DNA of 64,000 bases from contig CANEZL010000009.1 in the NCBI GenBank assembly GCA_947444195.1, positions 82,908 through 146,907 on the forward strand. The letters run 5' to 3'. Positions 25,774 to 36,142 of the stretch are shown here, piece after piece; within the stretch, counting starts at the first letter, position 1; each line of letters begins with the position of its first letter. Source of the stretch: Methylobacteriaceae bacterium (GTDB lineage Bacteria > Pseudomonadota > Alphaproteobacteria > Rhizobiales > Beijerinckiaceae). A model generated the notes under the pieces. The model saw only the letters and a list, made by a program, of their open reading frames with translations. It did no database searches and was not told the DNA's origin. A program made the position numbers and the translations under genes.

Positions 25774-26190
25774 ATGGCGCGCTGGCTCTTCAAATCCGAA
25801 CCCTCGACATGGTCCTGGGACCAGCAGGTCGCGGCGGGGGCGGAGGGCACGTTCTGGAACGGGGTCCGCAACCACCTCGCCAAGAAGCAGCTCATGGCCA
25901 TGCAGGTGGGCGAGCAGGGCTTCTTCTACCATTCCAACGAGGGCAAGACCGTCGTCGGGATCGTCGCGGTGATCCGCCCCTACTACCCCGACCACACCGA
26001 CGAGACCGGCCGCTTCGGCATGGTGGACGTGCGCGCCGTGGAGGCGCTGCCGACGCCCGTGACCCTCGACGCCATCAAGGCCGAGTCGGCGCTGAAGGAC
26101 ATGGTCCTCGTCAACAATTCGCGCCTGTCCGTGCAGCCGGTGAGCGAGGCCGAGTGGGACCTCGTGCGCCGGATGGGCGGGTTGGGCTGA
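25774..26190 (+). CDS. EVE domain-containing protein
   Basis: A 138-residue single EVE (PUA-like) domain protein, ATG 25774. It begins WLFKSEPSTWSWD, the diagnostic EVE start, followed by WNGVRNHLAKKQL, GEQGFFYHSNEGKTVVGI and DVRAVEALPTPVTLDAIKAE, and ends LVNNSRLSVQPVSEAEW. EVE domains are known or thought to bind modified bases. No partner nuclease or restriction gene is adjacent, so this is the housekeeping stand-alone form. An earlier in-frame start at 25624 is Arg/Gly-rich and unlikely. Confidence 0.93.
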   Translation: MARWLFKSEPSTWSWDQQVAAGAEGTFWNGVRNHLAKKQLMAMQVGEQGFFYHSNEGKTVVGIVAVIRPYYPDHTDETGRFGMVDVRAVEALPTPVTLDAIKAESALKDMVLVNNSRLSVQPVSEAEWDLVRRMGGLG

Positions 26191-26196
26191 GAAGCC

Positions 26197-26775
26197 TCAC
26201 CGGCCCATCGTGTAGAATTCCGCGTTCGGGCGCATGTTGGTGACGTTGGCGAGGCGGTTCGACATGCCGAAGAAGCTCGCGATCGCGGCGATGTCCCAGA
26301 TGTCGTCCTGGTCGAAGCCGTGCCCGGCGAGCGTCGCGAAGTCGTCCTCGCCCACGCCCCAGGCGGCTGCGGAGACCTTCACCGCGAAATCCAGCATCGC
26401 CTTCTGGCGCGGCGTGATGTCGGCCTTGCGGTAGTTCACCGCCACCTGATCCGCGATCAGCGGGTCCTTGGCGCGCACGCGCAGGATCGCGCCGTGGGCG
26501 ACGACGCAGTACTGGCACTGGTTGAGGTTGCTCGTCGCCACCACGATCATCTCGCGCTCGGCCTTGGTCAGGTTGCCGGGCTTGTCCATGAGCGCGTCGT
26601 GGTAGGCCAGGAAGGCGCGGAACTCGTCGGGGCGGTGGGCGAGCGTCAGGAACACGTTCGGGATGAAGCCGGCCTTCTCCTGCACGGCCAGGAGGCGGGC
26701 GCGGATGTCCTCCGGCATGTCGGCGAGCGCGGGGACGGGAAAGCGGCTGACGGGCGGTTGGGTCGGCTGGTCCAT
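26197..26775 (-). CDS. Peroxidase-related AhpD-like (carboxymuconolactone decarboxylase family) protein
   Basis: A 192-residue alkylhydroperoxidase-like protein, start ATG 26775 (MDQPTQPPVSRFPVP). The CMD core holds the redox motif NQCQYCVVAHGA (Cys-x2-Cys followed by His), as in AhpD. Neighbouring motifs KAGFIPNVFLTLAHRPDEF and DIWDIAAIASFFGMSNRLAN match the uncharacterised peroxidase-related family. It probably reduces peroxides using a thiol partner; the partner is not in this window. It converges with the EVE gene (6 bases between stops). Confidence 0.9.
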   Translation of the reverse strand: MDQPTQPPVSRFPVPALADMPEDIRARLLAVQEKAGFIPNVFLTLAHRPDEFRAFLAYHDALMDKPGNLTKAEREMIVVATSNLNQCQYCVVAHGAILRVRAKDPLIADQVAVNYRKADITPRQKAMLDFAVKVSAAAWGVGEDDFATLAGHGFDQDDIWDIAAIASFFGMSNRLANVTNMRPNAEFYTMGR

Positions 26776-26870
26776 GGGGGCGCCTCCTGAGCGGTGCCAC
26801 CTCATAGCACGGGCGGCCCGCTCGGGGGGCTGCCGGGGTGAATCCGCCAAGGAGGCCAATCCTCGGCGGC

Positions 26871-28406
<1,536 letters not shown>

Positions 28407-28641
28407 CGAACTCTTGAGATACGCATACCGGGGCAGGACCGCCGCGCGTCTGCGCCGATCCCTCCCCGACAATGCGTCCGATATGTTAAGAACGGCCTGC
28501 CGGATCGCCTCGCATTGTCGCGATCGCCTTCGGTCGCGACCGCCGCGGTCCGTGGCGCCCGCCGCGTGCTGTGCGCAGGCGCACCGCGCGCGGCGGCCCG
28601 CCGGATTACCGCACGGCGGTTCGGAGCAGGGGAACAGGCCG

Positions 28642-29097
28642 ATGCTCAAGCTCACCGTGAACGGCGCCACCCACGAGGTCGATGCCGACCCGGACATGCC
28701 CCTGCTCTGGGTCCTGCGCGACCGCCTGGACAAGACGGGGACCAAGTACGGCTGCGGCATCGCCCAGTGCGGGGCCTGCACCGTGCATCTCGACGGGCAG
28801 CCGGCCCGCGCCTGCCAGACCCGGATCGGCGATGTCGGCACGGCCGAGGTCACCACCATCGAGGGCGTCTCGGGCCGGGTGGCCGAGGCGGTCCGGGGGG
28901 CGTGGCGCAAGCTCGACGTGGTGCAGTGCGGCTACTGCCAGTCCGGCCAGATCATGTCGGCGATCGGCCTGCTCGCCGCCAACCCGAAGCCGAGCGATGC
29001 CGACATCGACGGGGCCATGGACGGCAATATCTGCCGCTGCGGCACCTATCAGCGCATCCGCGCCGCCATCCACGAGGCGGCCCGCACCCTCGCCTGA
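28642..29097 (+). CDS. iorA: (2Fe-2S)-binding subunit of an isoquinoline 1-oxidoreductase-type enzyme
   Basis: A 151-residue small subunit. It has both cluster sites of the xanthine oxidase family: the plant-type ferredoxin motif [15 protein letters not shown] at about residue 40 and the second site [11 protein letters not shown] with [15 protein letters not shown] 28642. It precedes the molybdenum subunit gene by 81 bases. The pair forms the two-subunit periplasmic type (no FAD subunit), as in IorAB; electrons would leave through a cytochrome. Substrate, perhaps an aldehyde or N-heterocycle, cannot be told. Confidence 0.92.
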   Translation: MLKLTVNGATHEVDADPDMPLLWVLRDRLDKTGTKYGCGIAQCGACTVHLDGQPARACQTRIGDVGTAEVTTIEGVSGRVAEAVRGAWRKLDVVQCGYCQSGQIMSAIGLLAANPKPSDADIDGAMDGNICRCGTYQRIRAAIHEAARTLA

Positions 29098-29178
29098 GGC
29101 CGCCGGAGACCCTGGAGCCGCGGCGCCGCCCGCGGCGCGGGCACATATTCCCCCACACGTCCTGACCGGAGCACATCC

Positions 29179-31383
29179 ATGCTGAAGATCCGTCAGCCGA
29201 CGACCGAGCCGCACGCCTCGCGCCGGGCCTTCCTCACGGGGGCCGCCGCCGCGGCCGGCGCCCTGGTGATCGGCTTCCGCCTCGATCTCGGGGGCGCCCG
29301 CGCGGCGGGCGGGCTCGATCCCGCCTCGGTGAAGGCCCAGCCCAACGCCTTCGTGCGCATCGGGGCCGACGACACCGTCACCGTGATCGTGAAGCATCTC
29401 GACATGGGGCAGGGCAACACGACGGGGCTCGCCACCATCCTCGCCGACGAGCTCGACGCCGACTGGTCGCGGGTGCGCACCGAGTTCGCGCCCGCCGACG
29501 CCGCCCTCTACGGCAACCTGCTGATGGGCCCGGTCCAGGGCACCGGCGGCTCGACGGCGATCGCCAATTCCTGGGTCCAGCTGCGCAAGGCGGGTGCCGC
29601 CGCCCGCGAGATGCTGGTGGCCGCCGCCGCCTTCGACTGGCGGGTGCCCGCCGGCCAGATCACCGTCGAGAACGGCGTGGTCCGCCACGGGCCCACCAAC
29701 CGGCAGGCCCGCTTCGGCGAGCTCGCGGCCTCCGCCGCGCGGATGCCGGTGCCGCAGGAGCCCCGCCTCAAGGATCCGAGCCAGTGGCGGATGATCGGCC
29801 AGCGGGTGCCGCGCCTCGACTCGGCCGCCAAGACCGACGGCAGCGCGGTCTACTCCCTCGACATCCGCCGCCCGAACCAAGTGACGGCCGTGGTCGCCCA
29901 TCCGCCCCGCTTCGGCGCCACGGTGAAGAGCTTCGACGACGGCGCCGCGCGCCGGGTCGCGGGCGTCCTCGACGTGGTGGCGATTTCCACCGGCGTCGCC
30001 GTGATCGCCCGGGACACCTGGGCGGCGATGAAGGGCCGCGAGGCGCTGGCCGTCACCTGGGACGAGAGCGCGGCGGAGCGCCGCTCCTCCGACGCGATCC
30101 TGGCCGAGTACCGCGAGAAGGCGAAGGATCCGGGCCTCGTCGCCTCCGAGCGGGGCGATGCCGCGGGCGCGCTCAAGGGCGCGGCGAAGGTGCTGGAGGC
30201 GGAGTTCAGCTTCCCCTACCTCGCGCACGCCGCGATGGAGCCCCTCAACGCCACGATCGAGCGGGCGGGCGACGGCAGCTACGACGTCTATGCCGGCTGC
30301 CAGCTCCAGACCATCGAGCAGGCGGTGATCGCCGCCACGCTCGGCGTCACCGCCGACAAGGTCCGGCTGCACACGCAATGGGCCGGCGGCTCCTTCGGGC
30401 GCCGCGCGACGCCGGGGGCCGACTACCTCGCCGAGGCCGCTACCATCGTGAAGGCGACGGGTGCGAAGGCGCCCGTCCACCTCGTCTGGACCCGCGAGGA
30501 CGACATGGCGGGGGGCTACTACCGCCCCACCGTCTACCACAAGGTCCGCGCCGGCCTCGACGCCAGGGGCGGGATCGTGGGCTGGCAGCACGTCATGGTC
30601 GGCAAGTCCATCATGATCGGCTCGCCCTTCGAGGCCATGCTGGTGAAGAACGGCATCGACGGCACCACCGTGGAGGGCGCCTCCGACACGCCCTACGCGC
30701 TGCCCGCCTACCGCTTCGAGGTCCATAACGGGCGCGAGGGCGTGCCGGTCCTGTGGTGGCGCTCGGTCGGCCACACCCACACCGCGCACGCGATGGAGGT
30801 GATGATCGACGAACTCGCCCACGCGGCCGATGTCGATCCGGTGGCCTACCGCCTCTCGCTCCTCGGGAACGCCCCGCGCCTCGCGGGCGCCCTGAAGCTC
30901 GCCGCGGAGAAGGCGGGCTGGGGCAAGGCGAGCCCCGAGAAGGGCAGGGGCCTGGGCGTCGCCGCCCACCAGTCCTTCGGCTCCTACGTGGGGATGGTGG
31001 CCGACGTGACGGCGGGTGCGGGCAGCGTGAAGGTGAACCGCATCGTCGCGGCGGTCGATATCGGCGTGGCCGTCAACCCGGACATCGTGCGCGCCCAGGT
31101 CGAGGGGGCGGTCGGGTTCGCGCTCTCCGCCGTGCTGCGCAACCGCGTGACCCTGAAGGACGGCGTGGTGCAGGAGAAGAACTTCGACGCCTACGAGCCG
31201 ACCCGGATGAGCGAGATGCCGGTGGTGGAGGTGCATATCGTGCCGAGCGAGACCGCGCCCACCGGCATCGGCGAGCCCGGCGTGCCGGTGCTGGCGCCGG
31301 CCATCGCCAACGCCGTCTTCGCCGCCACCGGCCAGCGCCTGCGCGCGCTTCCCCTCGATCTCGCCGGCCTCAAGGGCGTGTGA
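29179..31383 (+). CDS. iorB: Molybdopterin-binding subunit, isoquinoline 1-oxidoreductase-type (Tat-exported)
   Basis: A 734-residue xanthine dehydrogenase-family large subunit. A twin-arginine signal ([19 protein letters not shown]) at about residue 14 indicates folded export to the periplasm together with the small subunit. Family motifs include [51 protein letters not shown], and the active-site region [17 protein letters not shown] with the catalytic Glu. It binds the molybdenum cofactor. ATG 29179. A good terminator follows at 31464. Confidence 0.94.
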   Translation: MLKIRQPTTEPHASRRAFLTGAAAAAGALVIGFRLDLGGARAAGGLDPASVKAQPNAFVRIGADDTVTVIVKHLDMGQGNTTGLATILADELDADWSRVRTEFAPADAALYGNLLMGPVQGTGGSTAIANSWVQLRKAGAAAREMLVAAAAFDWRVPAGQITVENGVVRHGPTNRQARFGELAASAARMPVPQEPRLKDPSQWRMIGQRVPRLDSAAKTDGSAVYSLDIRRPNQVTAVVAHPPRFGATVKSFDDGAARRVAGVLDVVAISTGVAVIARDTWAAMKGREALAVTWDESAAERRSSDAILAEYREKAKDPGLVASERGDAAGALKGAAKVLEAEFSFPYLAHAAMEPLNATIERAGDGSYDVYAGCQLQTIEQAVIAATLGVTADKVRLHTQWAGGSFGRRATPGADYLAEAATIVKATGAKAPVHLVWTREDDMAGGYYRPTVYHKVRAGLDARGGIVGWQHVMVGKSIMIGSPFEAMLVKNGIDGTTVEGASDTPYALPAYRFEVHNGREGVPVLWWRSVGHTHTAHAMEVMIDELAHAADVDPVAYRLSLLGNAPRLAGALKLAAEKAGWGKASPEKGRGLGVAAHQSFGSYVGMVADVTAGAGSVKVNRIVAAVDIGVAVNPDIVRAQVEGAVGFALSAVLRNRVTLKDGVVQEKNFDAYEPTRMSEMPVVEVHIVPSETAPTGIGEPGVPVLAPAIANAVFAATGQRLRALPLDLAGLKGV

Positions 31384-31463
31384 TATTTCGCACAGCGCCC
31401 GGTTTCAGCGGGATCTACAAAGGTCCCTAGCCTCCCAAGGCTTTCGAGACCCCAGGACTTTCC

Positions 31464-31497
31464 ACGGCGTGACCCTCCCGGTCGCGCCGTTTTCTTT
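31464..31497 (+). terminator. Rho-independent terminator after iorAB
   Basis: ACGGCG/CGCCGT and GACC/GGTC form a near-perfect stem (31464-31490), followed directly by TTTTCTTT. It lies 81 bases after the iorB stop. Confidence 0.85.
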
Positions 31498-31539
31498 GGG
31501 TCTGGTCCGGGGCGGCCGGCCATCCCATCTCGCGGGGGC

Positions 31540-32208
31540 ATGAGCCTTCCCGCACCGACCTTCGACGAGACCGCCGCGCGTCTGCGCGCCTGCCGGATCT
31601 GCCGGGACAGCCCCCTCTACGGACCGCCCCTGCCGCAGGAGCCGCGCCCCATCGTGCAGGGCTCGGCGACGGCCCGGCTCTGCATCGCGAGCCAGGCCCC
31701 CGGCACGCGCGCCAACCGCTCGGGAAAGCCGTTCTCCGATCCCTCCGGCGTCCGTCTGCGGTCCTGGCTCGGCCTCGACGAGGCCGCCTTCTACGATCCC
31801 GCCCGCGTCGCCATCGTGCCGATGGGCTCGTGCTTTCCCGGCCTCGACGCCAAGGGCGGCGACCGGCCCCCGCGCCGGGAATGCGCGGAACGCTGGCGCG
31901 GCGAATTGTTCGCCGGATTGCCGGACCTCGCGCTGATCCTCGTCATCGGCCAGTACGCGCAGGCTTGGCACCTCGGCAGGATGCCGGGCGGCCTCACCGG
32001 CACGGTGCGCGGCTGGCGCACGATCCTGGGGGCGGAGCGGCGCCCGCGGGTGCTGCCGCTGCCCCATCCCTCCTGGCGCAACAACGGCTGGCTCAAGCGC
32101 GAGCCCTGGTTCGAGAGCGAGCTCCTCCCGGTGCTGAAGGCGGAGGTGGCCCGGGTGATGGGCGGGGCGCAGGCCCGTGGGGACGCGGTCTCCCTCCGCA
32201 TTGACTGA
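31540..32208 (+). CDS. Uracil-DNA glycosylase family protein with four cysteines
   Basis: A 222-residue UDG-superfamily protein. The motif-1 region [20 protein letters not shown] and the late motif [11 protein letters not shown] are present. Four Cys (18, 21, 98 and 115) lie at places comparable to the Fe-S ligands of family 4 enzymes, but the spacing and the active-site stretch differ from classical family 4. It most likely removes uracil or another damaged base from DNA; the exact class is uncertain. ATG 31540. Confidence 0.82.
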   Translation: MSLPAPTFDETAARLRACRICRDSPLYGPPLPQEPRPIVQGSATARLCIASQAPGTRANRSGKPFSDPSGVRLRSWLGLDEAAFYDPARVAIVPMGSCFPGLDAKGGDRPPRRECAERWRGELFAGLPDLALILVIGQYAQAWHLGRMPGGLTGTVRGWRTILGAERRPRVLPLPHPSWRNNGWLKREPWFESELLPVLKAEVARVMGGAQARGDAVSLRID

Positions 32209-32251
32209 CGGCGGCGCCCGCGCGATGCCTCGGTCGTCCTCCGGAGAGCGC

Positions 32252-32950
32252 ATGAGCCCGATCACCGACCCGCGCGACCGCCTGATCGTCGCCCTCGACA
32301 TCGCGGACGTCGCCGCCGCCCGCGCCCTCGTGGAGCGGATCGGGGACGCCGCGACCTTCTACAAGATCGGCTACCGGCTCGGGTACAACGGCGGCCTCGG
32401 CTTCGCCCGCGAGCTGGTGGAGCGCGGCCTCAAGGTCTTCCTCGACCTCAAGCTGCACGACATCGGCAACACCGTGGAGGAGGGCGTGCGCTCCGTGGCC
32501 GGGCTCGGGGCGCGCTTCCTCACGGTGCACGCCTATCCGCAGACCATGCGCGCGGCCGTGCGCGGGCGGCAGGGCGACCTCGGGATCCTGGCGGTCACGG
32601 TGCTGACCTCCTACGACGAGGCGGACGCGGCGGAAGCGGGCTACGCGCTCCCCGTGAGCGAGCTGGTGGCCAAGCGCTCGGAGCAGGCCCGCGACATCGG
32701 CATCGACGGCATCGTCTGCAGCGCCCAGGAAGCGCGGGCGGTCCGCGGGGTGATCGGCCCCGACCGCCTGATCGTGACCCCCGGCATCCGCCCGGCCGGC
32801 TCCGATCTCACCGACCAGAAGCGGGTGATGACGCCGGCCGAGGCCCGCATCGCCGGCATCGACCACGTGGTCGTCGGCCGCCCGATCACCGGCGCCGCCG
32901 ACCCGCGGGCCGCGGCCCGCGCGATCGTCACCGAGATGGAGCAGGCGTGA
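32252..32950 (+). CDS. pyrF: Orotidine-5'-phosphate decarboxylase
   Basis: A 232-residue group I OMP decarboxylase starting at ATG 32252 ([17 protein letters not shown]). The catalytic stretch [13 protein letters not shown] at about residue 65 carries the Lys/Asp pair, and VTPGIRPAG with [12 protein letters not shown] forms the phosphate-binding end. It catalyses the last step of UMP synthesis. The stop overlaps the next start (TGATG), so the DUF1330 gene is translationally coupled. Confidence 0.96.
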   Translation: MSPITDPRDRLIVALDIADVAAARALVERIGDAATFYKIGYRLGYNGGLGFARELVERGLKVFLDLKLHDIGNTVEEGVRSVAGLGARFLTVHAYPQTMRAAVRGRQGDLGILAVTVLTSYDEADAAEAGYALPVSELVAKRSEQARDIGIDGIVCSAQEARAVRGVIGPDRLIVTPGIRPAGSDLTDQKRVMTPAEARIAGIDHVVVGRPITGAADPRAAARAIVTEMEQA

Positions 32951-33294
32951 TGGCCAGAGGCTACTGGATCGTCCGGGTCGATGTCCTCGATCCGGAGGCC
33001 TACAAGATCTATGCGGCGGCCAACGGCGCGGCGCTCGCCAAGTACGGCGCCCGCTTCCTCGTGCGCGCCGGCGCCTTCGAGGCGGTGGCCGGCACGGCCC
33101 GGGCCCGCAACGTGGTGCTGGAATTCCCGAGCTACGAGGCGGCGCTGGCCTGCTGGAACTCGGACCTCTACCAGGAGGCGCGCGCCAAGCAGAAGGGCGC
33201 CGTCGAATCCGACATCGTCATCATCGCGGGCTACGAGGGCGCCCAGCCCTCCGCCGCCGAGCCGCCCCCCGCCGACGTTCCGGCCTCCGAATAG
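32950..33294 (+). CDS. DUF1330 domain-containing protein
   Basis: A 114-residue protein of the DUF1330 (ferredoxin-like, dimeric alpha-beta barrel) family: YWIVRVDVLDPEAYKIYAAA, KYGARFLVRAGAFEAVAG, VVLEFPSYEAALACW and VIIAGYEGAQP. The function of the family is unknown. ATG 32950 overlaps the pyrF stop; a GTG at 32947 is the alternative. The tail (about 100-114) is Pro/Ala-rich and looks disordered. Confidence 0.9.
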   Translation: MARGYWIVRVDVLDPEAYKIYAAANGAALAKYGARFLVRAGAFEAVAGTARARNVVLEFPSYEAALACWNSDLYQEARAKQKGAVESDIVIIAGYEGAQPSAAEPPPADVPASE

Positions 33295-33317
33295 CGCCTT
33301 CGCCGGCGCTCGGGCAT

Positions 33318-33364
33318 CGCCTGTCTCCGAAAGCCGGCAACCATCTTCCGGGACGATGCTCTAC
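33318..33364 (-). repeat. Probable degenerate copy 3 of the dispersed repeat
   Basis: Read on the minus strand it begins TAGAGCATCG and continues with CCGGCTTTCGGAGA, comparable with the copies at 20237 and 25504 (TAGAGCACGATG, CCGGTCTTTCGGGA). Its TAG is the stop codon of the TetR gene at 33361, the same arrangement as at cyoD. Confidence 0.5.
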
Positions 33365-33981
33365 GGCCGCAGGCTCCGGAGCACGAAGTCGATCATCTGG
33401 TCGAGGCTCGGCTCCGGCATCTGCGGGAGCTGGCTCACCAGCAGCGGATGGGTGTGGCGCACGATCGCGGCCTGGATGCAGCGCGCGGTGACCGCCGGAT
33501 CCGCGGCGGCGAACTCCCCCGTTCCCACGCCGTCGCGCAGGATGCGCTCGAAGACGGCGGCGATCCGGTCGACATGGTGGCGGCAGACCTCCCAGCTCTC
33601 GCCCATGGCCGCCTCGATCATCTCGTGGATACGGGGGTAGCCGTTCCAGCGGCCCGACGTGTCCCGATGCAGGGCGGCGATGGAGTTGCGCAGCCGCGCC
33701 TCCGCCGAGAGACCCGGCGCGTCGGCCATCTTCATGAGCAGCGCCTCGATCTCCCCGGTGACGCGCTCGACCACGGCCTCGTTGATCGCCTTCTTCGAAT
33801 CGAAGAAGCGGTAGACGTTGGCCGGGCTCATCTTCAGGGTCTTGGCGATGTCGGCGACCGTGGTCTTCTGGTAGCCGATCTCGCGGAACGAGCGCTCCGC
33901 CACCGCGAGGATGCGGCAGCGGGTGGTGGGCGCGCTCTCCTCGGAAAGCTCTGGTTCGAGAATCTGGGGGTCCGAGGACAT
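33361..33981 (-). CDS. TetR/AcrR family transcriptional regulator
   Basis: A 206-residue regulator, start ATG 33981. The DNA-binding helix-turn-helix reads TTVADIAKTLKMSPANVYRF with FDSKKAINEAVVERV after it. The C-terminal part (RNSIAALHRDTSGRWNGYPR, MDEM-like helices, CRHHVDRIAAVFERIL) matches TetR_C domains of the AefR/YcdC-like type. A large gene-free gap lies upstream, so no divergent target is apparent. The in-frame stretch before this ATG looks non-coding. Confidence 0.9.
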   Translation of the reverse strand: MSSDPQILEPELSEESAPTTRCRILAVAERSFREIGYQKTTVADIAKTLKMSPANVYRFFDSKKAINEAVVERVTGEIEALLMKMADAPGLSAEARLRNSIAALHRDTSGRWNGYPRIHEMIEAAMGESWEVCRHHVDRIAAVFERILRDGVGTGEFAAADPAVTARCIQAAIVRHTHPLLVSQLPQMPEPSLDQMIDFVLRSLRP

Positions 33982-34807
33982 TGGGGTTCGAGAGGGTGTT
34001 GGCGGGGCGCGCGGCTGTCCACAGACGCGGTGCGTGGAGACTTGGTTCCTGCTACGGCATCGTGCCCGCATCCGTCAAAAGCGGCGGGCGCCACGCGAAC
34101 TGACAGGCATTACCGTCGGGTGGCGGAAAAGTTCGGGCTGGGCGGGTGGTGCGAGCGGTGGCAGGGCGCACAGACCCCGCCTGAGGTCTCCTGGCCGACA
34201 TCGGGATTCGGAGAGCGGTCTCGCCGCCGTCACCTGGGCCGGCCGTCCCGTTTCGCGGGCCGGTGAGGTCTCGGACGGCCCGTCGCGGTCCCAACCGGGG
34301 GCGCTTGGTCCATCCCATGCGAGCGGGCCACGGTCGATCGTCCCAGGGCGGCGGCTCACCATCCGCTCCAGCCCGTTCGAGCTCTCGTCAGGATATCGAG
34401 CCCGCGCCTCGGCGGGCAGCTGCGGACCTTCCCGGTGCGGGCAAAGCGAACGTCGATGCCGCCACTCCGCCATCCCAGAGCCGCGCAGCGGAGCCTGGGA
34501 TCCATTGCCACCGAAGCGACCGGATGGAGGAACGCGGTATTCCCGGGATGCACGCGCCGCGCTTGCCCGCGGGTCTGAACCCGCTCGGCGACCGCTTCGA
34601 GAGGACGGTGGATGATATCGCCCGTCGCTGCGGAGGCGCGGAAATTTTTCCGGCTCGCTCAAAGCCCCTCGGCTTGTCCAACCCTTCTCCAGAGAGAGGG
34701 GACTGTGTCCCGCCGCGGAGACGAGACGACGTGCCGCCGTCCCAGCCTGTCCAGCCGCGAGCCGGCGGGCAGACCGCCCGTAGCCGATGCGGCGAACCCT
34801 CTTGGGC
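33982..34807. other. 826-base stretch with no supportable gene
   Basis: Several overlapping open frames exist on both strands, but none has the third-position bias of neighbouring genes or a recognisable domain; their translations are Arg/Pro/Ser-rich. No tRNA, transposase remnant, terminator or clear operator was found. It may hold an unrecognised RNA or decayed gene. Confidence 0.5.
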
Positions 34808-35005
34808 TCAGGAGCCGAACTGCGAGCCGAGCTGTTCGAGATATTCCGCCAGATCGAGTCCGCCGACGCGCTTGCCGTAGTCGAAGCGCTGTCCCTGGCG
34901 GATGTCCACGCTGGCCTCGCGGGTCGTCAGCGTGAAGGGCCGCACGCAGACCCACGCCCCGTCGGTGCGATGCTCGAAGTAACCGAGGATGTCGTGCTTG
35001 GCCAT
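34808..35005 (-). CDS. Small conserved-looking hypothetical protein
   Basis: A 65-residue protein from ATG 35005 (MAKHDILGYFEHRTDGAWVC). It is acidic-basic mixed, without signal or membrane segments, and has one Cys. The composition (FTLTTREASVDIRQGQRFDY then GKRVGGLDLAEYLEQLGS) looks like a real folded small protein and codon bias fits. I do not recognise a family. It lies between the gene-free stretch and ygfZ. Confidence 0.7.
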   Translation of the reverse strand: MAKHDILGYFEHRTDGAWVCVRPFTLTTREASVDIRQGQRFDYGKRVGGLDLAEYLEQLGSQFGS

Positions 35006-35101
35006 GCCTGTCCCCGAACCTGAAACCAGGGACATAACGGGCCGGGAGGATCTTGGTTCACCTGTATTCGATGCGGCACTGCACCAAAGGGCCGCACCCC
35101 C

Positions 35102-35959
35102 TCAGGCCGCAGGGGCGTCGGCGCCCGCGGGCATGGCGAAACCGGCATAGGCCGGGCGAGCCAGGGCCACGGATCCGTCGCCCGCCCGCAGGATCTCGCC
35201 GGCCGCCAGCGCGTCGCCGAGGCGGTCGAGCCGGACCAGGGCGAGGCCCCGGTCCCCCGCCGCGCCCCCTGTGGTGCCGAGCACCCGGCCCGCGGCGGTG
35301 ATCTCCGTGCCCGGCGCCGGGGCGGTGCCCTCGGGATAATGGGCGGCGAGCAGCCGGGTGCGCGCCGTGCCGCGGTGCTGCATGCGCGAGACGACCTCCT
35401 GGCCGACATAGCAGCCCTTACGGAAATCGACGCCGCCGAGCTGGTCCATCAGCGCCTCGTGCGGGAAGGCGTCGGCGAAGGGGAAGTCGCGTCCGCCCTC
35501 GGGCACGGCGAGGCCGATGCGGTGGGCGTGGTAATCCTCCGCCGAGGCGTCCGCCGAGAAGGCACCCTCCGCGGCGTAGAGGCGCACGCCGAGTTCGGGG
35601 ACGCGCCCGTCCGTCACGCGCGCCACCTCGGCGGCGGTGGCCGCTCCGTCCCAGGCGGCGGCCACCGCGACGGTCGGGTCGGCGGCGATGTCGATCTTGG
35701 CGCGGAGCCGGTAGAGGACGAGACGCTTGGCGAGCCCCGCGGCCTGCGCGGCGGCGCAATCCAGGCGGAAGCCGTCCGGCAGCCGCGAGATCAGGAAATC
35801 GAACAGGATCTTGCCCTGCGGCGACAGCAGGGCGCCGAGCCGCGCCTCGCCCTCGGGGAGGGCGGTGACGTTGCAGGTGATCACCCCCTGGAGCAGCTCG
35901 CCCGCATCCGCCCCCGTGAGCGTGACCAGGGCCCGGTCCGGCAGAAGCGCGATCGGCAT
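35102..35959 (-). CDS. ygfZ: Folate-binding protein YgfZ/GcvT family
   Basis: A 285-residue YgfZ protein, ATG 35959 (MPIALLPDRALVTLTGADAG). The family signature KGCYVGQEVVSRMQHRG, with its essential Cys, is at about residue 180. The N-terminal aminomethyltransferase-like fold is seen in LLSPQGKILFDFLISR. YgfZ is known to help a subset of Fe-S enzymes using folate; the suf operon lies in the same window but 17 kb away. Divergent from the dihydroorotase-like gene. Confidence 0.94.
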   Translation of the reverse strand: MPIALLPDRALVTLTGADAGELLQGVITCNVTALPEGEARLGALLSPQGKILFDFLISRLPDGFRLDCAAAQAAGLAKRLVLYRLRAKIDIAADPTVAVAAAWDGAATAAEVARVTDGRVPELGVRLYAAEGAFSADASAEDYHAHRIGLAVPEGGRDFPFADAFPHEALMDQLGGVDFRKGCYVGQEVVSRMQHRGTARTRLLAAHYPEGTAPAPGTEITAAGRVLGTTGGAAGDRGLALVRLDRLGDALAAGEILRAGDGSVALARPAYAGFAMPAGADAPAA

Positions 35960-36142
35960 GGAGATCTCCTGGAGCGTCGTTCCGGGCGGCGGTTGCCGTC
36001 TGGCCTGACGATGCGAAGCGGGAAACGCGGCGCGCCGGATCCGGGACCCGGCACCGCGCGCTCGGTGCCCGCCGGGCTTGGCACGGCGGGCAGGCGTGAC
36101 ATAAGCCCCGCACGGGACCGCCTCAACCGTCGGGAGCGCTTC

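Noticed and set aside
26197..26775. The AhpD-like protein as a true carboxymuconolactone decarboxylase
   Set aside because: It has the Cys-x2-Cys redox motif of alkylhydroperoxidases, and no aromatic degradation genes are nearby.
34075..34662. 195-codon minus-strand ORF in the gene-free stretch
   Set aside because: No codon bias, no domain, Arg/Pro/Ser-rich translation, and equally long frames exist on the other strand.
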